NCBI RefSeq assembly: GCF_001586785.1
Contig: NZ_LUFH02000017.1
Coordinates: 1-64,000 of the forward strand
From: Sphaerospermopsis aphanizomenoides BCCUSP55
Lineage (GTDB): Bacteria; Cyanobacteriota; Cyanobacteriia; Cyanobacteriales; Nostocaceae
Direction of reading: 5' to 3'
DNA: 64,000 nt
The translations under genes were made by a program, and so were the position numbers. This document shows positions 46,101-54,307 of this stretch, one piece after another. How positions within the stretch are numbered: position 1 is the stretch's first letter; each line of letters starts with the position of its first letter. Below the pieces are notes generated by a model. The model was not told where the DNA came from. It saw only the letters and a list, made by a program, of their open reading frames with translations, and made no database searches.

Positions 46101-46280
46101 GGTTAAGGCTGTACGCAGTTTAGGAAGTAACACTACCTCATCCCTTGTTTCTCTTCCTAATGTGCCATTTATGCCTATTTCTTCATTGTAGCAGTTGGCG
46201 GTATTCCAGCCTAATTCAGAGAATAGTTTAATGGTAGCGTTTTCTAATGCTTGTTCTGAGTCAGGGTGAGGATAGCGCAT
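43113..46280 (-). CDS. hsdR: Type I restriction enzyme, R (motor/nuclease) subunit
   Basis: 1055 residues, full length and open. The N-terminal PD-(D/E)XK nuclease has D and ExK in DLIGFINGLPLVFIELKA. The SF2 translocase has Walker A HTQGSGKSY (about residue 302), DEAH (IVIADEAHRSQYD, about 405) and GFTGTPL (motif III); later helicase motifs (SIDRFTA, ARANRVFKDKN) are also there. The C-terminal 200 residues are helical and contact the M/S core. It is the last gene of the island operon. Because hsdM and hsdS are broken, it cannot act as a specific nuclease from this locus alone. Confidence 0.95.
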   Translation of the reverse strand: MRYPHPDSEQALENATIKLFSELGWNTANCYNEEIGINGTLGRETRDEVVLLPKLRTALTTINPDLPNEAVELAIEELTRSRSTLSLENANKEIYQLLKTGVKVSFKDVNHEEIKETVKVIDWNTPSNNDFFLASQFWITSDIYKRRADLIGFINGLPLVFIELKANHKRLELAYKNNLQDYKRTIPQLFWYNAVIILSNGSKSRIGSLTASWEHYSEWKKINSEGEEGIISLDTIIKGTCDKTRLLDLIENFIFFYTAKGKLVKIVAKNHQFLGVNSAIEAVKDIKNNQGKLGVFWHTQGSGKSYSMVFFSQKILRKLIGNWTFLIVTDREDLNQQIYKNFAYSGVVTAPEKEVRAKNAEHLKQLLKADHRYIFTLIQKFRTEKGETYPLLSDRSDIIVIADEAHRSQYDIYALNMRKALSNAAFIGFTGTPLMAGEEKTREEFGNYISIYNFRQSVEDNATVPLYYENRIPELQLTNDELNEDVYRIIDNAMLDEEEEQNLERQCARQYQLITRNDRLEVIAADIVTHFLNRGYKGKAMVVSIDRFTAVKMYNKVQDYWQQHLTKLKTELATSNISEFEQKRLSKQIRYVEETDMAVIISQSQGEIEAFQKKSLDITPHRQRMVKESPALDEKFKDVDNPLRIVFVCAMWITGFDVPSCSTIYLDKPMYNHTLMQTIARANRVFKDKNNGLIVDYIGVFRDLQQALAIYGSAAGGGIQEGDTPVKNKSALVGQLRTAITEALVFCQNKGIDFQKLENIQDGFLNTKFWKDAVDAILVNDDAKRNYFSIVNNVTQLYKAILPDIAASEFTKNQALLTRLANTIRLEVSNIDVSEVVEKVEELLDDSITAGHFIITNHPSQLVNLNDLDFAALQAQFNTGYQRTIAEKLKGNINKNLQKMVYLNRTRVNYLEKFQQMIDEYNSGSRTVQWFFHELMNFAQELKTEDKRAIANKLTEEELAIFDLLTKPEINLTTEEELEVKQVARELLATLKKEKLVLDWRKRQQTRAGVEVTINDMLDKLPQSYSIEVYEKKCLEVYQHIYESYLGQGSSIYEI

Positions 46281-46564
46281 AATTGCTAGTGTATTTACAC
46301 AGGGTTATGTATTCATTATGCACTATTTTATTGTCAGAATCAGGTGGTTATCGAGCGAAGTCGAGATGATGTCCAGGATTTGAGGATTTACAGGATGATA
46401 TTATTTGTCTGAATCAGGATTTCCAAGATTTGAGGATTTACAAGATTTAATAGAGAACGTTATCAACAATTACCAATTACCCATTACCAATTACCCATTA
46501 CAAAATTATCGCTGAAGCGTTTGATGATGGAAAAGGGAGCGGTTATTGATGTTAATATTATTTT
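46281..46564. repeat. Repeat-bearing gap upstream of hsdR
   Basis: 284 bp. A direct repeat of TTTGAGGATTTACA(G/A)GAT occurs twice (about 46379 and 46432), followed by TTACCAATTACCCA units (46467-46503). No gene. It separates hsdR from the DUF4926 gene. Confidence 0.5.
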
Positions 46565-46810
46565 TTATGTTGTAGCTAAAGCCCGTACAGCTAGTACCGC
46601 ATTACTAGGCATTTGTTCAACTGCGGATATGGGGACGGTAAAAACCGCTATGGAGTCACCAGCAGCATTAAATACTTCTAATATATAGCCATTTTCACCA
46701 CCTTGAGGATGTGTGACATAATCAATTAGCATAGCAACATCACCTGTTTTGAGGTTATATTCTGGTAAGTCACGAGTGAGAAAGATATATTGATATAGTT
46801 CAAGTTTCAT
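46565..46810 (-). CDS. DUF4926 family protein
   Basis: 81 residues. The text EYNLKTGDVAMLIDYV, then GENGYILEVFNAAGDSIAVF, is typical of DUF4926, small beta-rich proteins common in cyanobacteria. It starts 5 bp after the DUF6883 gene. The pairing of a DUF4926 and a DUF6883 gene recurs in cyanobacterial genomes, and toxin-antitoxin or immunity behaviour is plausible but not shown. No signal peptide. Confidence 0.75.
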   Translation of the reverse strand: MKLELYQYIFLTRDLPEYNLKTGDVAMLIDYVTHPQGGENGYILEVFNAAGDSIAVFTVPISAVEQMPSNAVLAVRALATT

Positions 46811-46815
46811 GATGA

Positions 46816-47142
46816 TTAATCCTTTTTTGGTTTGAGGGTGATAAAACGAAAGCTTCCATCATAATTTGATTGTAACCAAACTGTAACTACTGCTAAGTTA
46901 ATGGTATTGATACCTTCAAGGTAGCCTGTAACGGTGTAAAATGTTCCATATTCGTTGACATTATCTATTATTGCTTCGTTATTATTGACAAGTTGCCGAA
47001 TAGCTGTTAGTAATTTTTCAGGGTTATCTTGTGTAAATCCTGCTTGAGCTAAAAATTTTGATTTATCATCTTTGGTGCGTGGAACTAGCAGATAGTTGGT
47101 AAGTTTTTCTGGTGGAATTACTGCATTATCTGGAATTTTCAT
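46816..47142 (-). CDS. DUF6883 family protein
   Basis: 108 residues. Text IPDNAVIPPEKLTNYLLVP, then DDKSKFLAQAGFTQDNPEKL and TIHLAVVTVW-like strand text (INLAVVTVWLQSNYDG), is the DUF6883 core, which is related to nuclease-like toxin folds in some polymorphic toxins (recalled). No known catalytic triad is identified. It starts 6 bp after the hsdS frame, so it is co-transcribed with the restriction genes. Pairs with DUF4926. Confidence 0.7.
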   Translation of the reverse strand: MKIPDNAVIPPEKLTNYLLVPRTKDDKSKFLAQAGFTQDNPEKLLTAIRQLVNNNEAIIDNVNEYGTFYTVTGYLEGINTINLAVVTVWLQSNYDGSFRFITLKPKKD

Positions 47143-47148
47143 TTTGTT

Positions 47149-48423
47149 TTATGCTGCAATTTTTCCTGTGTCTATTTCTAGGTTCTCTACGTCTATTTCT
47201 CCTGAGATGAGTTTGGGGAGGAGTAAGTCACGGGTTTTTTGGAGGTTAGTATTTTTAACAAGTAAATTCTTCATTTGTAAAAATATTGGATTAGTTATTT
47301 GAATAAATAGTTTCATAGTATTTTTATCAGGTAGCAAGAAGTTAAAAATTCTAATTTTTTCTAAACTTAAATTATCCTGAGTTGTACCTTTAGAAACATT
47401 TTGCATTCTTAGTTTAATATTATCAATTGAATATTTGATAAATTCTACACTCACTTGATTAGAATCTGCTACAAATCCAACTATACTATCTGGAAAACAA
47501 GATGAAAATGTAATAATAGCTGTCTCTGCTATATTTGCAGCTGTTGTAATTAATCATGTACCTGCTTCCCACATCTTACTTCGTGATAAACGTTTTTCGT
47601 TACATGTTTGACTATAATTGGTAGTGTACAAAGATGCTTGTTTAACTTCCCCAGTTTGAATAAAAGGATAATTTCCACCAAACAATGAAGGCTCATTTCT
47701 TGGACGATGCTTAGATTTTCCTCTTGCTAATAATCCAAGCTGTTCAAGTTTCTTAACTTCCCACCCTTCAGGAATTAAACCTAACTCAGACTCCACCATT
47801 TTCACCTGTTCATGACCAGGAAAGCGGAATTTTACAAACCACTCATTGTAGAGAGTTTGCGCCATTTCTTCTAATATTTTGATGCGTCTTGTGTTGTTTT
47901 CGATTAAGTCGTCGTAGTTGCAGAGGATAGCGGCGATTTTTTGTTGTAAATTTATTTCTGGAAGTTGAATTTGAAAGTTTTTTAATGTTGTAAAGTTGAA
48001 TATAGGTTGTGAACTACCACTTGATGTAGATTTAATATATTCCTTAATATGTTCCTGGCAGAAATAGTAATAAATATATTTAGTATCTGCTATTAACGGG
48101 TTTACAGTCATTCTCATCATGTTGGTTGACAGCAAGAATACCTTGTGTCCTTCAACTTTTGGCATAATAGCTGTTATTCCAATAGTTCCTATTTTCGGAA
48201 ACACTATATAACCTTATCGAAAATAACTTTTTTTTAAAGATTCAAACTTTCCTGGTGAGACATAAAGTTTGTTATTCCACTCAAATTTATTATGCTTAAT
48301 ATTTCTTCCTTGAATAACAGGAATACCAACTTATACATAATCTTTTGTTTTTAAAGCTGTACCAAATGGAGCATCACCAAAATCTAATGCAATTTCTTGA
48401 ATTGTAAATGACTTTTTATTCAT
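47149..48423 (-). pseudogene. hsdS: Type I restriction specificity subunit, interrupted by three in-frame stops
   Basis: One continuous 425-codon frame from the ATG at 48423, broken by TAA (48331-48333), TAA (48214-48216) and TGA (47554-47556), without any frameshift. The translation before and after each stop reads as HsdS: N-terminal target-recognition domain (VGIPVIQGRNIKHNKFEW), the central conserved helix (KIAAILCNYDDLIENNTRRI, then LYNEWFVKFRFPG) and the second recognition domain, ending LLPKLISGEIDVENLEI. Three nonsense mutations make a functional S subunit unlikely. Partial reinitiation could yield fragments of 216 or 101 residues. Confidence 0.9.
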
Positions 48424-48445
48424 ATTATTTTCTCTCTAGTTCTTG

Positions 48446-48517
48446 TAGGTTGGGTTGAACGGAGTGAAACCCAACATTTTCGCGCATTTGTTGGGTTTCG
48501 TTCCTCAACCCAACCTA
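48446..48517. repeat. 72-bp palindromic element
   Basis: TAGGTTGGGTTGA opens and TCAACCCAACCTA closes, with AAACCCAACA/TGTTGGGTTT inner arms and a 10-nt loop. The two arms are near-perfect complements, so RNA from either strand folds into a long hairpin. This is a widespread repeat in filamentous and colonial cyanobacteria. It lies between the antitoxin gene and hsdS inside the operon. Confidence 0.9.
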
Positions 48518-48536
48518 CTATCTTATATAAAATTTA

Positions 48537-48887
48537 TTATTCCTCCAAACCATCACTTAAAGTCTGCTCCCATAATTCCGAGTTATTGCGTAATTCTGTA
48601 TAAGCCTCATTTGCAGATTCTAACAACTCTTGACGCTCTTTTTCTTCCCGTGCTTTTCTAATCTTATCCTCTAACCGTGCCATTACGACTTCACCATCAA
48701 CAACTTCTCCGCGTTTAATTTGAGCAAGTCCAACATCTATTTTTTGTCGTAATTCTTCCAGTCTTCTTTCTCTATCAATCAACAACATCAAAGCCTTATC
48801 AATAATATCATCAACATCTTGATAATTACCAGTTGCTAGTAGATAATTAATCAATTGTTCCGTTTCTGAGTTCAAATGAATAATCAT
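48537..48887 (-). CDS. ParD-like antitoxin with long C-terminal tail
   Basis: 116 residues. The first 45 residues (MIIHLNSETEQLINYLLATG, DVDDIIDKALMLLI) are a ParD-like ribbon-helix-helix with a DNA-binding strand. A charged helix follows, then EANEAYTELRNNSELWEQTL-type text, a tail often seen on separate CopG/MazE-like antitoxins. The ATG overlaps the parE stop by 4 bp. It is the second antitoxin-like gene of the triad and may bind the same toxin or another. Confidence 0.75.
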   Translation of the reverse strand: MIIHLNSETEQLINYLLATGNYQDVDDIIDKALMLLIDRERRLEELRQKIDVGLAQIKRGEVVDGEVVMARLEDKIRKAREEKERQELLESANEAYTELRNNSELWEQTLSDGLEE

Positions 48888-49183
48888 AATTTGTTAGCAA
48901 ACAATGATGTAAAATCTCGATATCCACTCACAACGTGCATAATTTCAATGCTATCATCTACCACTCGATAGAAAATAATATAACCATCTAAAGGAATACC
49001 CCGCAAATAATCTTTAATGTGTTTATAACTGCGTCCCATATTAGGAAAATTAGCTAAATACTGACACTTTTTATTAAACTCTTCTAAAAAATTCTCTCCA
49101 GCTTCAACATTGACAGTATAGAAATAGTTAATAATTTCTTGTAAATCTTTGGTTGCTTCTGGAGAGATAAGTAATTCTCTCAT
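48884..49183 (-). CDS. ParE/RelE-family toxin
   Basis: 99 residues. The fold is plain from LISPEATKDLQEIINYF, ENFLEEFNKKCQYLANFPNM and the closing IIFYRVVDDSIEIMHVV strand run with an Arg in the tail (GYRDF). ParE toxins poison DNA gyrase and RelE toxins cut mRNA on the ribosome; the sequence favours the ParE group. Overlaps the preceding and following antitoxin genes by 4 bp each, so all three are translationally coupled. Confidence 0.85.
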   Translation of the reverse strand: MRELLISPEATKDLQEIINYFYTVNVEAGENFLEEFNKKCQYLANFPNMGRSYKHIKDYLRGIPLDGYIIFYRVVDDSIEIMHVVSGYRDFTSLFANKL

Positions 49184-49446
49184 CTTTGTTCCTCTTTTGC
49201 TTGACGCAGTTTTTCCCGTAATTGTTCAACTACAATTTCTAACTTTATTCCTTCCCCTCTATCTAATTGTTCAGCAGAAATTTCCACTTTTTTTCTGACT
49301 TCCTCTTCCCATTGTTTATAATCTTCTTCCCATTCTGCTAAAAGCTGTAACGCTTTAACAATTACCTCATCTGCATCAGTATAAATTCCCGTATCAACAT
49401 GAGATTTTATCATCTCTTGTGTTTCGGGTTTGAGTTCAATATTCAT
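49180..49446 (-). CDS. ParD-like antitoxin
   Basis: 88 residues. N-terminal ribbon-helix-helix (MNIELKPETQEMIKSHVDTG, YTDADEVIVKALQLLAEW) for operator binding, followed by a charged helix that wraps the ParE toxin (ISAEQLDRGEGIKLEIVVEQ). Its ATG lies 27 bp after the hsdM frame; it is upstream of the toxin, the usual order. It should repress its own operon with the toxin as co-repressor. Confidence 0.85.
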   Translation of the reverse strand: MNIELKPETQEMIKSHVDTGIYTDADEVIVKALQLLAEWEEDYKQWEEEVRKKVEISAEQLDRGEGIKLEIVVEQLREKLRQAKEEQR

Positions 49447-49472
49447 AATTTATTCTCCAACAAAATCACATC

Positions 49473-51057
49473 TTAACTCTGTTCTAACAAAAACCTGACA
49501 CTTTCCGCAATCCTTTCTTCCAACTCCCGCGCTTCCACATTCAAAACCTCCAACTCCTCATTTAACTCTTCCAACCTTTCCGCAAAATCAAAATCCTCCA
49601 CAACCTTTTCCGCAACTCCCACATAACGACCAGGGTTTAAACTCCAACCTTGCGCTTCTATCTCATCAATAGTTGCAACCTTACACAACCCAGCAACATC
49701 AATATATTTACCTTCTGGGAATTTCTCTTGTAGAGATAATTCATGAATTATCCCTACTTCATAATTATTTTCTACTGCTTCACCTCTATATAACCTGACA
49801 ATATTAGCAATAAATTCAATCTGTGCTGGTGTAAATTCTCGATGCGCTCTATCAACTTGTGTAAAAATATGTCTAGCATCAAGAAACAAAACCTTATTTT
49901 TACGAATTGTATCTCTTTTACCTTTATCAAAAAACCATAAAGTACAAGGTAAAGTCACCGTGTAGAAGAAGTTAGAACCCACAGCAACCATGACATCAAC
50001 TACACCTAATTGGATTAATTTTTTGCGGATTTCTAACTCAGAACCTCTAGCATCACTAGCAGAGTTAGCCATAACAAAACCTGCTCTCCCGGTTTCATTT
50101 AAAGCACTATAAAATAAATTAATCCAGATATAATTAGCATTATCTGTTTTTGGTAATCCCAACTCTTGAAAGCGGATATCACCTTTCATTTTCTCCTTAT
50201 CAACTTTATCAACATTAAAAGGAGGATTTGCCATGACAAAATCAAAGTAGTTAATATCATCTATATCGACATGATTAATTTCATAATAAGTATTACCTTG
50301 TTTAATTTCTCCTGAAAGTCCATGTACTGCTAAGTTCATCTGACATAAATTTACAGTTTCTTCTACTTTCTCCTGACCATAAATACTAATTTCTGTAATC
50401 GGATTCTTTTTATGTCTTTCTATAAATTTCGCACTTTGAACAAACATACCCCCAGAACCGCACGCAGGGTCATAAATACGTCCATGATAGGGTTCTATTA
50501 TTTCCACAATTAACTTAACTATAGAAGTAGGTGTAAAGAATTCTCCTCCTTTTTGCCCTTCACTCATGGCAAATTTACCCAGGAAGTATTCATAAATCTT
50601 CCCGAAAGCATCTCCTTCTAAATCAGCACCAAAATCAATTAATTTTATTAAACTTTTTTAATAATTCAACTAATAATTCATTATCTAAATTAGTATAGCT
50701 ATTAGGTAAAGCTCCTTCTAAATCTTTATTTTCTTTTTCTATTGCCTTCATGGCATCATTTATCTTTTTACCGAAGTTTTCATTTTCAGGTAAATTGAGT
50801 AAATAAGAAAATCTTGCCTCTTCAGGTAAATACATGACACCTTTATCATGATAATCACCTTTATTAATTTTTCTTCTACTGCTTACTTTGCTTTTTAATT
50901 CCTGTTCAATTTTGGTAAATTTCCAGTCAGCATAACGCAGAAAAATCAAACCTAATACGGGTACAGAATACTCGGAAGATTTTAGTTTAGAATTAGCCCT
51001 AAGTTCATCAGCAGCATCCCATAAACGCTTTTCTAAATCTGTTGTGTTGGCAGCCAT
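49473..51057 (-). pseudogene. hsdM: Type I DNA methylase subunit, frameshifted
   Basis: Two halves in different frames. The N-terminal 140 residues (51057-50635: [20 protein letters not shown], and [17 protein letters not shown]) run into a stop; the remainder (about 50639-49473) continues as [20 protein letters not shown] with the SAM motif DPACGSGG and the catalytic NPPF. A tandem duplication of AATT near 50635-50650 can explain a +1-type shift. The C-terminal domain ends normally. If not rescued by slippage, no full-length HsdM is made. Confidence 0.85.
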
Positions 51058-51240
51058 AGTGAAACAATCATAATTAAACCTTATGAATTGTACGTCTATA
51101 ATGTACCTGAAAATACCTGATTACACATAATCCTGGAGTTGCTGAAACCAACCATGAATTTATGTATGGATATGAGAAGCTTTACCCATGTAAAATCTCT
51201 ACAAGGGTTTGGGAAATATGTAATTAGGGTTATCCTCGAA

Positions 51241-51312
<72 letters not shown>

Positions 51313-51414
51313 GCACTCACAATTACTTATATTATCACCTTTTTCGCTCAATTGCATCCCTCTGGCAAAATTTTTTTTGTTAATTCTCTCCCCACACCCT
51401 ACACACCCTAGACC

Positions 51415-52005
51415 CTATACTGTCACCTCATCAGCAAAGTTACCCCAGCGGACGAAATGAAATGGCCCTGCGACAGAACCCCAAAGATGCTCATCTGTTT
51501 CTGGATCTCGTCCTTTGTCCCAACTGATGAATTTTTCGCCATCAATTTCAAATCTACTGTCTAGATAGGTTCTTTGTCCTTTGCGAACGACTATACAACC
51601 TTTCCCTGGTTCAACGTGGCCTGCAAAGCAATTACCAGTCCACTCAACAATCATATTACAACCACAAAGTTTTTCTAAGCGATCGCTCGTTAACTCATAC
51701 AAGCGTCCTAAATCACGGGATGCACCGTAAAAATCCTTTTCATCTTTAACGGTGTAGTTCTCAATCAGAATATTCTCCCCGTCTGTCACCAGCTTTAACA
51801 CCCGCACCCGATAAGGGTCATTGAGCATATAATCATAAGCTTGTTCCACAAAAAAACTTACCCCTGATAGCAATGAATAGGGTAGTGGACGCATACATAC
51901 ACGAATATGGGCATAAAAAGCCGGATTCTCAAAAACTTGGGCTTGATTGCTAAAATCAGCGGCCATCCAACGGGCTAAGGTGGCAATATCTGTAGAATGA
52001 GTCAT
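51415..52005 (-). CDS. cpcT: Phycobiliprotein lyase CpcT/CpeT family
   Basis: 196 residues. The text STDIATLARWMAADFSNQAQ, then RVCMRPLPYSL, VSFFVEQAYDYMLNDPYRVR and GRDPETDEHLWGSVAGPFHF are strong CpcT signatures. T-type lyases attach phycocyanobilin to the second cysteine (about Cys153-155) of the beta subunit of phycocyanin or phycoerythrocyanin. The length is right. Monocistronic, with STRRs (GTGCTGA three times at 52081-52101) in the upstream gap. Which paralogue it is cannot be told. Confidence 0.93.
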   Translation of the reverse strand: MTHSTDIATLARWMAADFSNQAQVFENPAFYAHIRVCMRPLPYSLLSGVSFFVEQAYDYMLNDPYRVRVLKLVTDGENILIENYTVKDEKDFYGASRDLGRLYELTSDRLEKLCGCNMIVEWTGNCFAGHVEPGKGCIVVRKGQRTYLDSRFEIDGEKFISWDKGRDPETDEHLWGSVAGPFHFVRWGNFADEVTV

Positions 52006-52239
52006 AGCAATTTGGGATTTTGGATTTTAGTACACAGACTGACACTGGCTAATTTTAAACCTTGGTGTGTCACTATAACAGTGCTGAGTGCTGAGTGCTG
52101 AGTAAAAAATTAAAATTAATCGTACTCAGGATTAAATTGGATAGCAGTTCTAAATGAGTTGAAAACAAATTCGTTCCCTGTTCCCATTCTCTGCTATAGT
52201 TCACAATCCAAAATCTAAAATCTAAAATCCAAAATTGTA

Positions 52240-53019
52240 TTAACCAAAACGCCCAGCCACATAATCACGGGTGCGGTTATCCAAGGGATTACGAAAAATT
52301 TGGCCTGTAGCGCCAAATTCTACCATTTGCCCAATGCGACTTTCATCGGTACTAAAGAAAGCTGTAAAATCAGAAACGCGAGTTGCTTGTTGCATATTGT
52401 GGGTGACAATGGCAATTGTTAACTCAGATCGTAAGCTATGAATTAGTTCTTCAACTTTCAAAGTAGCAATAGGATCGAGGGCTGAACAAGGTTCATCCAT
52501 CAGCAAAACTTTGGGTTTTACAGCTAATGCACGGGCTATGCATAGACGTTGTTGTTGTCCACCAGAAAGCCCCAAAGCTGATGTATTGAGTTTATCTTTA
52601 ACTTCATCCCAAAGTGCTGCACCTTTGAGGGCAGATTCGACAATTTCATCTAATTTAACTTTTGAGCATCTCCCAGAAATTCTGACTCCATAAGCGACAT
52701 TTTCATAAATACTCATGGGAAAAGGATTTGGTTTTTGAAATACCATGCCAATTTCCCGACGTAGACGATTAATATTGATGCGTGGATCATAAATATCTTG
52801 ACCGAAAAACTCTACTTTGCCATCAACTTTGACTTTTCCTTCTAATTCACTAATGCGGTTGAGGGTTTTAATAAAGGTAGATTTACCACAACCACTCGGA
52901 CCAATTAGTGCAGTGACTTGGTTCTTATAAATATCTAATGATATGCCTTCAATAGCTTTATAATTCCCGTAGTAGAAACTGAGGTTTTTGACTTTGATGG
53001 CTGGGACTAAGTTAGTCAT
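52240..53019 (-). CDS. pstB: Phosphate ABC transporter, ATP-binding protein
   Basis: 259 residues. Walker [11 protein letters not shown]-loop [10 protein letters not shown], signature LSGGQQQR, Walker [12 protein letters not shown] and H-loop THNM. The [15 protein letters not shown] text is diagnostic of PstB. It powers phosphate import through PstCA. Last gene of the pst operon, 38 bp after pstA. Confidence 0.96.
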   Translation of the reverse strand: MTNLVPAIKVKNLSFYYGNYKAIEGISLDIYKNQVTALIGPSGCGKSTFIKTLNRISELEGKVKVDGKVEFFGQDIYDPRININRLRREIGMVFQKPNPFPMSIYENVAYGVRISGRCSKVKLDEIVESALKGAALWDEVKDKLNTSALGLSGGQQQRLCIARALAVKPKVLLMDEPCSALDPIATLKVEELIHSLRSELTIAIVTHNMQQATRVSDFTAFFSTDESRIGQMVEFGATGQIFRNPLDNRTRDYVAGRFG

Positions 53020-53057
53020 AACAAGTGGTGCTAATGGTATGTGTGCGAAAAAATTCT

Positions 53058-53939
53058 CTACTTTAACCTACTTTTGCTACTGAATAAGCGAGATAGAAGG
53101 CTAAAAAATAAAACTAAACTCAGTAAAATTATAGAGGTAGTCCAAACTAATTGATTAACTTCTGGGTCAGGACTGTTGTAAAGGTTAAAAATTAAAACAG
53201 GTAAAGAAGCAGTAGGACTCATTAACCCATCTGACCAATTTTGGCTAAATAAAGCTGTAAAAATTAGTGGTGCTGTTTCACCTGCTGCACGGGCGATCGC
53301 TAAAGAAACACCTGTACTAATACCTGGAATTGCGGCTGTAACAACAATCCGAATTGTAGTTTGAAATCGAGTTCCACCTAAAGCGGCTGAAGCCAAACGT
53401 TGTTGAGTGGGAATAAGTTTCAAGGCTTCCTCTGTCGTTAATACAATTACTGGCAACATAATTACAGACAAAGCAAAACCACCAGCAAAGGCGCTAAATT
53501 CTTTGGTTACTAAAACAATAACTCCATAGGCAAACATACCAACGACAATTGAAGGTACACCTGTGAGAATAGAGTTGAGGAAACGCACAAAGTTAGTAAT
53601 CTGATTAGTTCTACCAAACTCTGCTAAAAAAATTCCCGTCATTATCCCTACAGGAATACTTAATAAAGCTCCAATACCCACCATCAGGATAGTACCAAGG
53701 ATGGCATTAGCAAAACCATTTTCAATCAACGGACGAAAGAACATCTCTGGCTTAAAACCAGACATTCCCCGTGACAAAATTTCCCACAAAATTGATGATA
53801 AAGGAAAGAATGCTAACAAACTCAATCCAAAGGAAGTTACATTCATTATGTGTGTGAATAATCGCCTCCCAGTTGGTAGCGGACTGGTTAATTTTTGGGC
53901 TAGAGATTCATCTATTTCTGAATTTAGATACTCACTCAT
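53058..53939 (-). CDS. pstA: Phosphate ABC transporter, permease PstA
   Basis: 293 residues with six helices and the inner-membrane permease loop ([20 protein letters not shown]), matched by [12 protein letters not shown] and [17 protein letters not shown]. It pairs with PstC. It lies 368 bp downstream of pstC rather than adjacent, with a TIR-bounded element in the gap. Confidence 0.94.
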   Translation of the reverse strand: MSEYLNSEIDESLAQKLTSPLPTGRRLFTHIMNVTSFGLSLLAFFPLSSILWEILSRGMSGFKPEMFFRPLIENGFANAILGTILMVGIGALLSIPVGIMTGIFLAEFGRTNQITNFVRFLNSILTGVPSIVVGMFAYGVIVLVTKEFSAFAGGFALSVIMLPVIVLTTEEALKLIPTQQRLASAALGGTRFQTTIRIVVTAAIPGISTGVSLAIARAAGETAPLIFTALFSQNWSDGLMSPTASLPVLIFNLYNSPDPEVNQLVWTTSIILLSLVLFFSLLSRLFSSKSRLK

Positions 53940-54307
53940 ATCAATTTGTGATTTTGAATGTTACATTTATCGAAACAATCGGGTCTAAAATCGTAAGCAT
54001 TCAGCTATCAGTAATCAGCTAACAACATCAAAAGCAAAGATTTATAAGCATTAGTTTCAGGAAAGCTACACGCTCTTGATTTGTTCTCATTTTTTGTATT
54101 TCAGCCTTCAAAGCTGATAGCTGATAGCTGACGGCTGAATACTTACCTAAAACCTTGCCTTTTCAGGCGTAAAGTTTTGGGAGTGGTGTATAAATCCCCT
54201 TTACAAAAACGGTCTCCTGCCTTCATTAAAGGAGCTATTAGCAGTCAACTAAAATAAAAGATATAAATAAATTTGACTGCATTTCTTGTTAGTAGATAAC
54301 TGAATGT
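53940..54307. other. Unusually long gap inside the pst operon
   Basis: 368 bp between pstC and pstA, where pst genes are normally nearly adjacent. It is mostly the TIR-bounded element (53993-54146) plus 160 bp of AT-rich text. No gene. Confidence 0.6.
53993..54146. mobile_element. 154-bp TIR-bounded element, copy B
   Basis: Starts GTAAGCATTCAGCTATCAG and ends CTGATAGCTGACGGCTGAAT plus ACTTAC, near-inverse ends shared with the 39947-40117 copy. No coding capacity. It has apparently inserted between pstC and pstA. Confidence 0.55.

Noticed and set aside
47149-48423. Programmed recoding of the three hsdS stops
   Set aside because: No slippery sequence or structure precedes the stops and TAA/TGA are read as stops elsewhere in the window; mutation is simpler.
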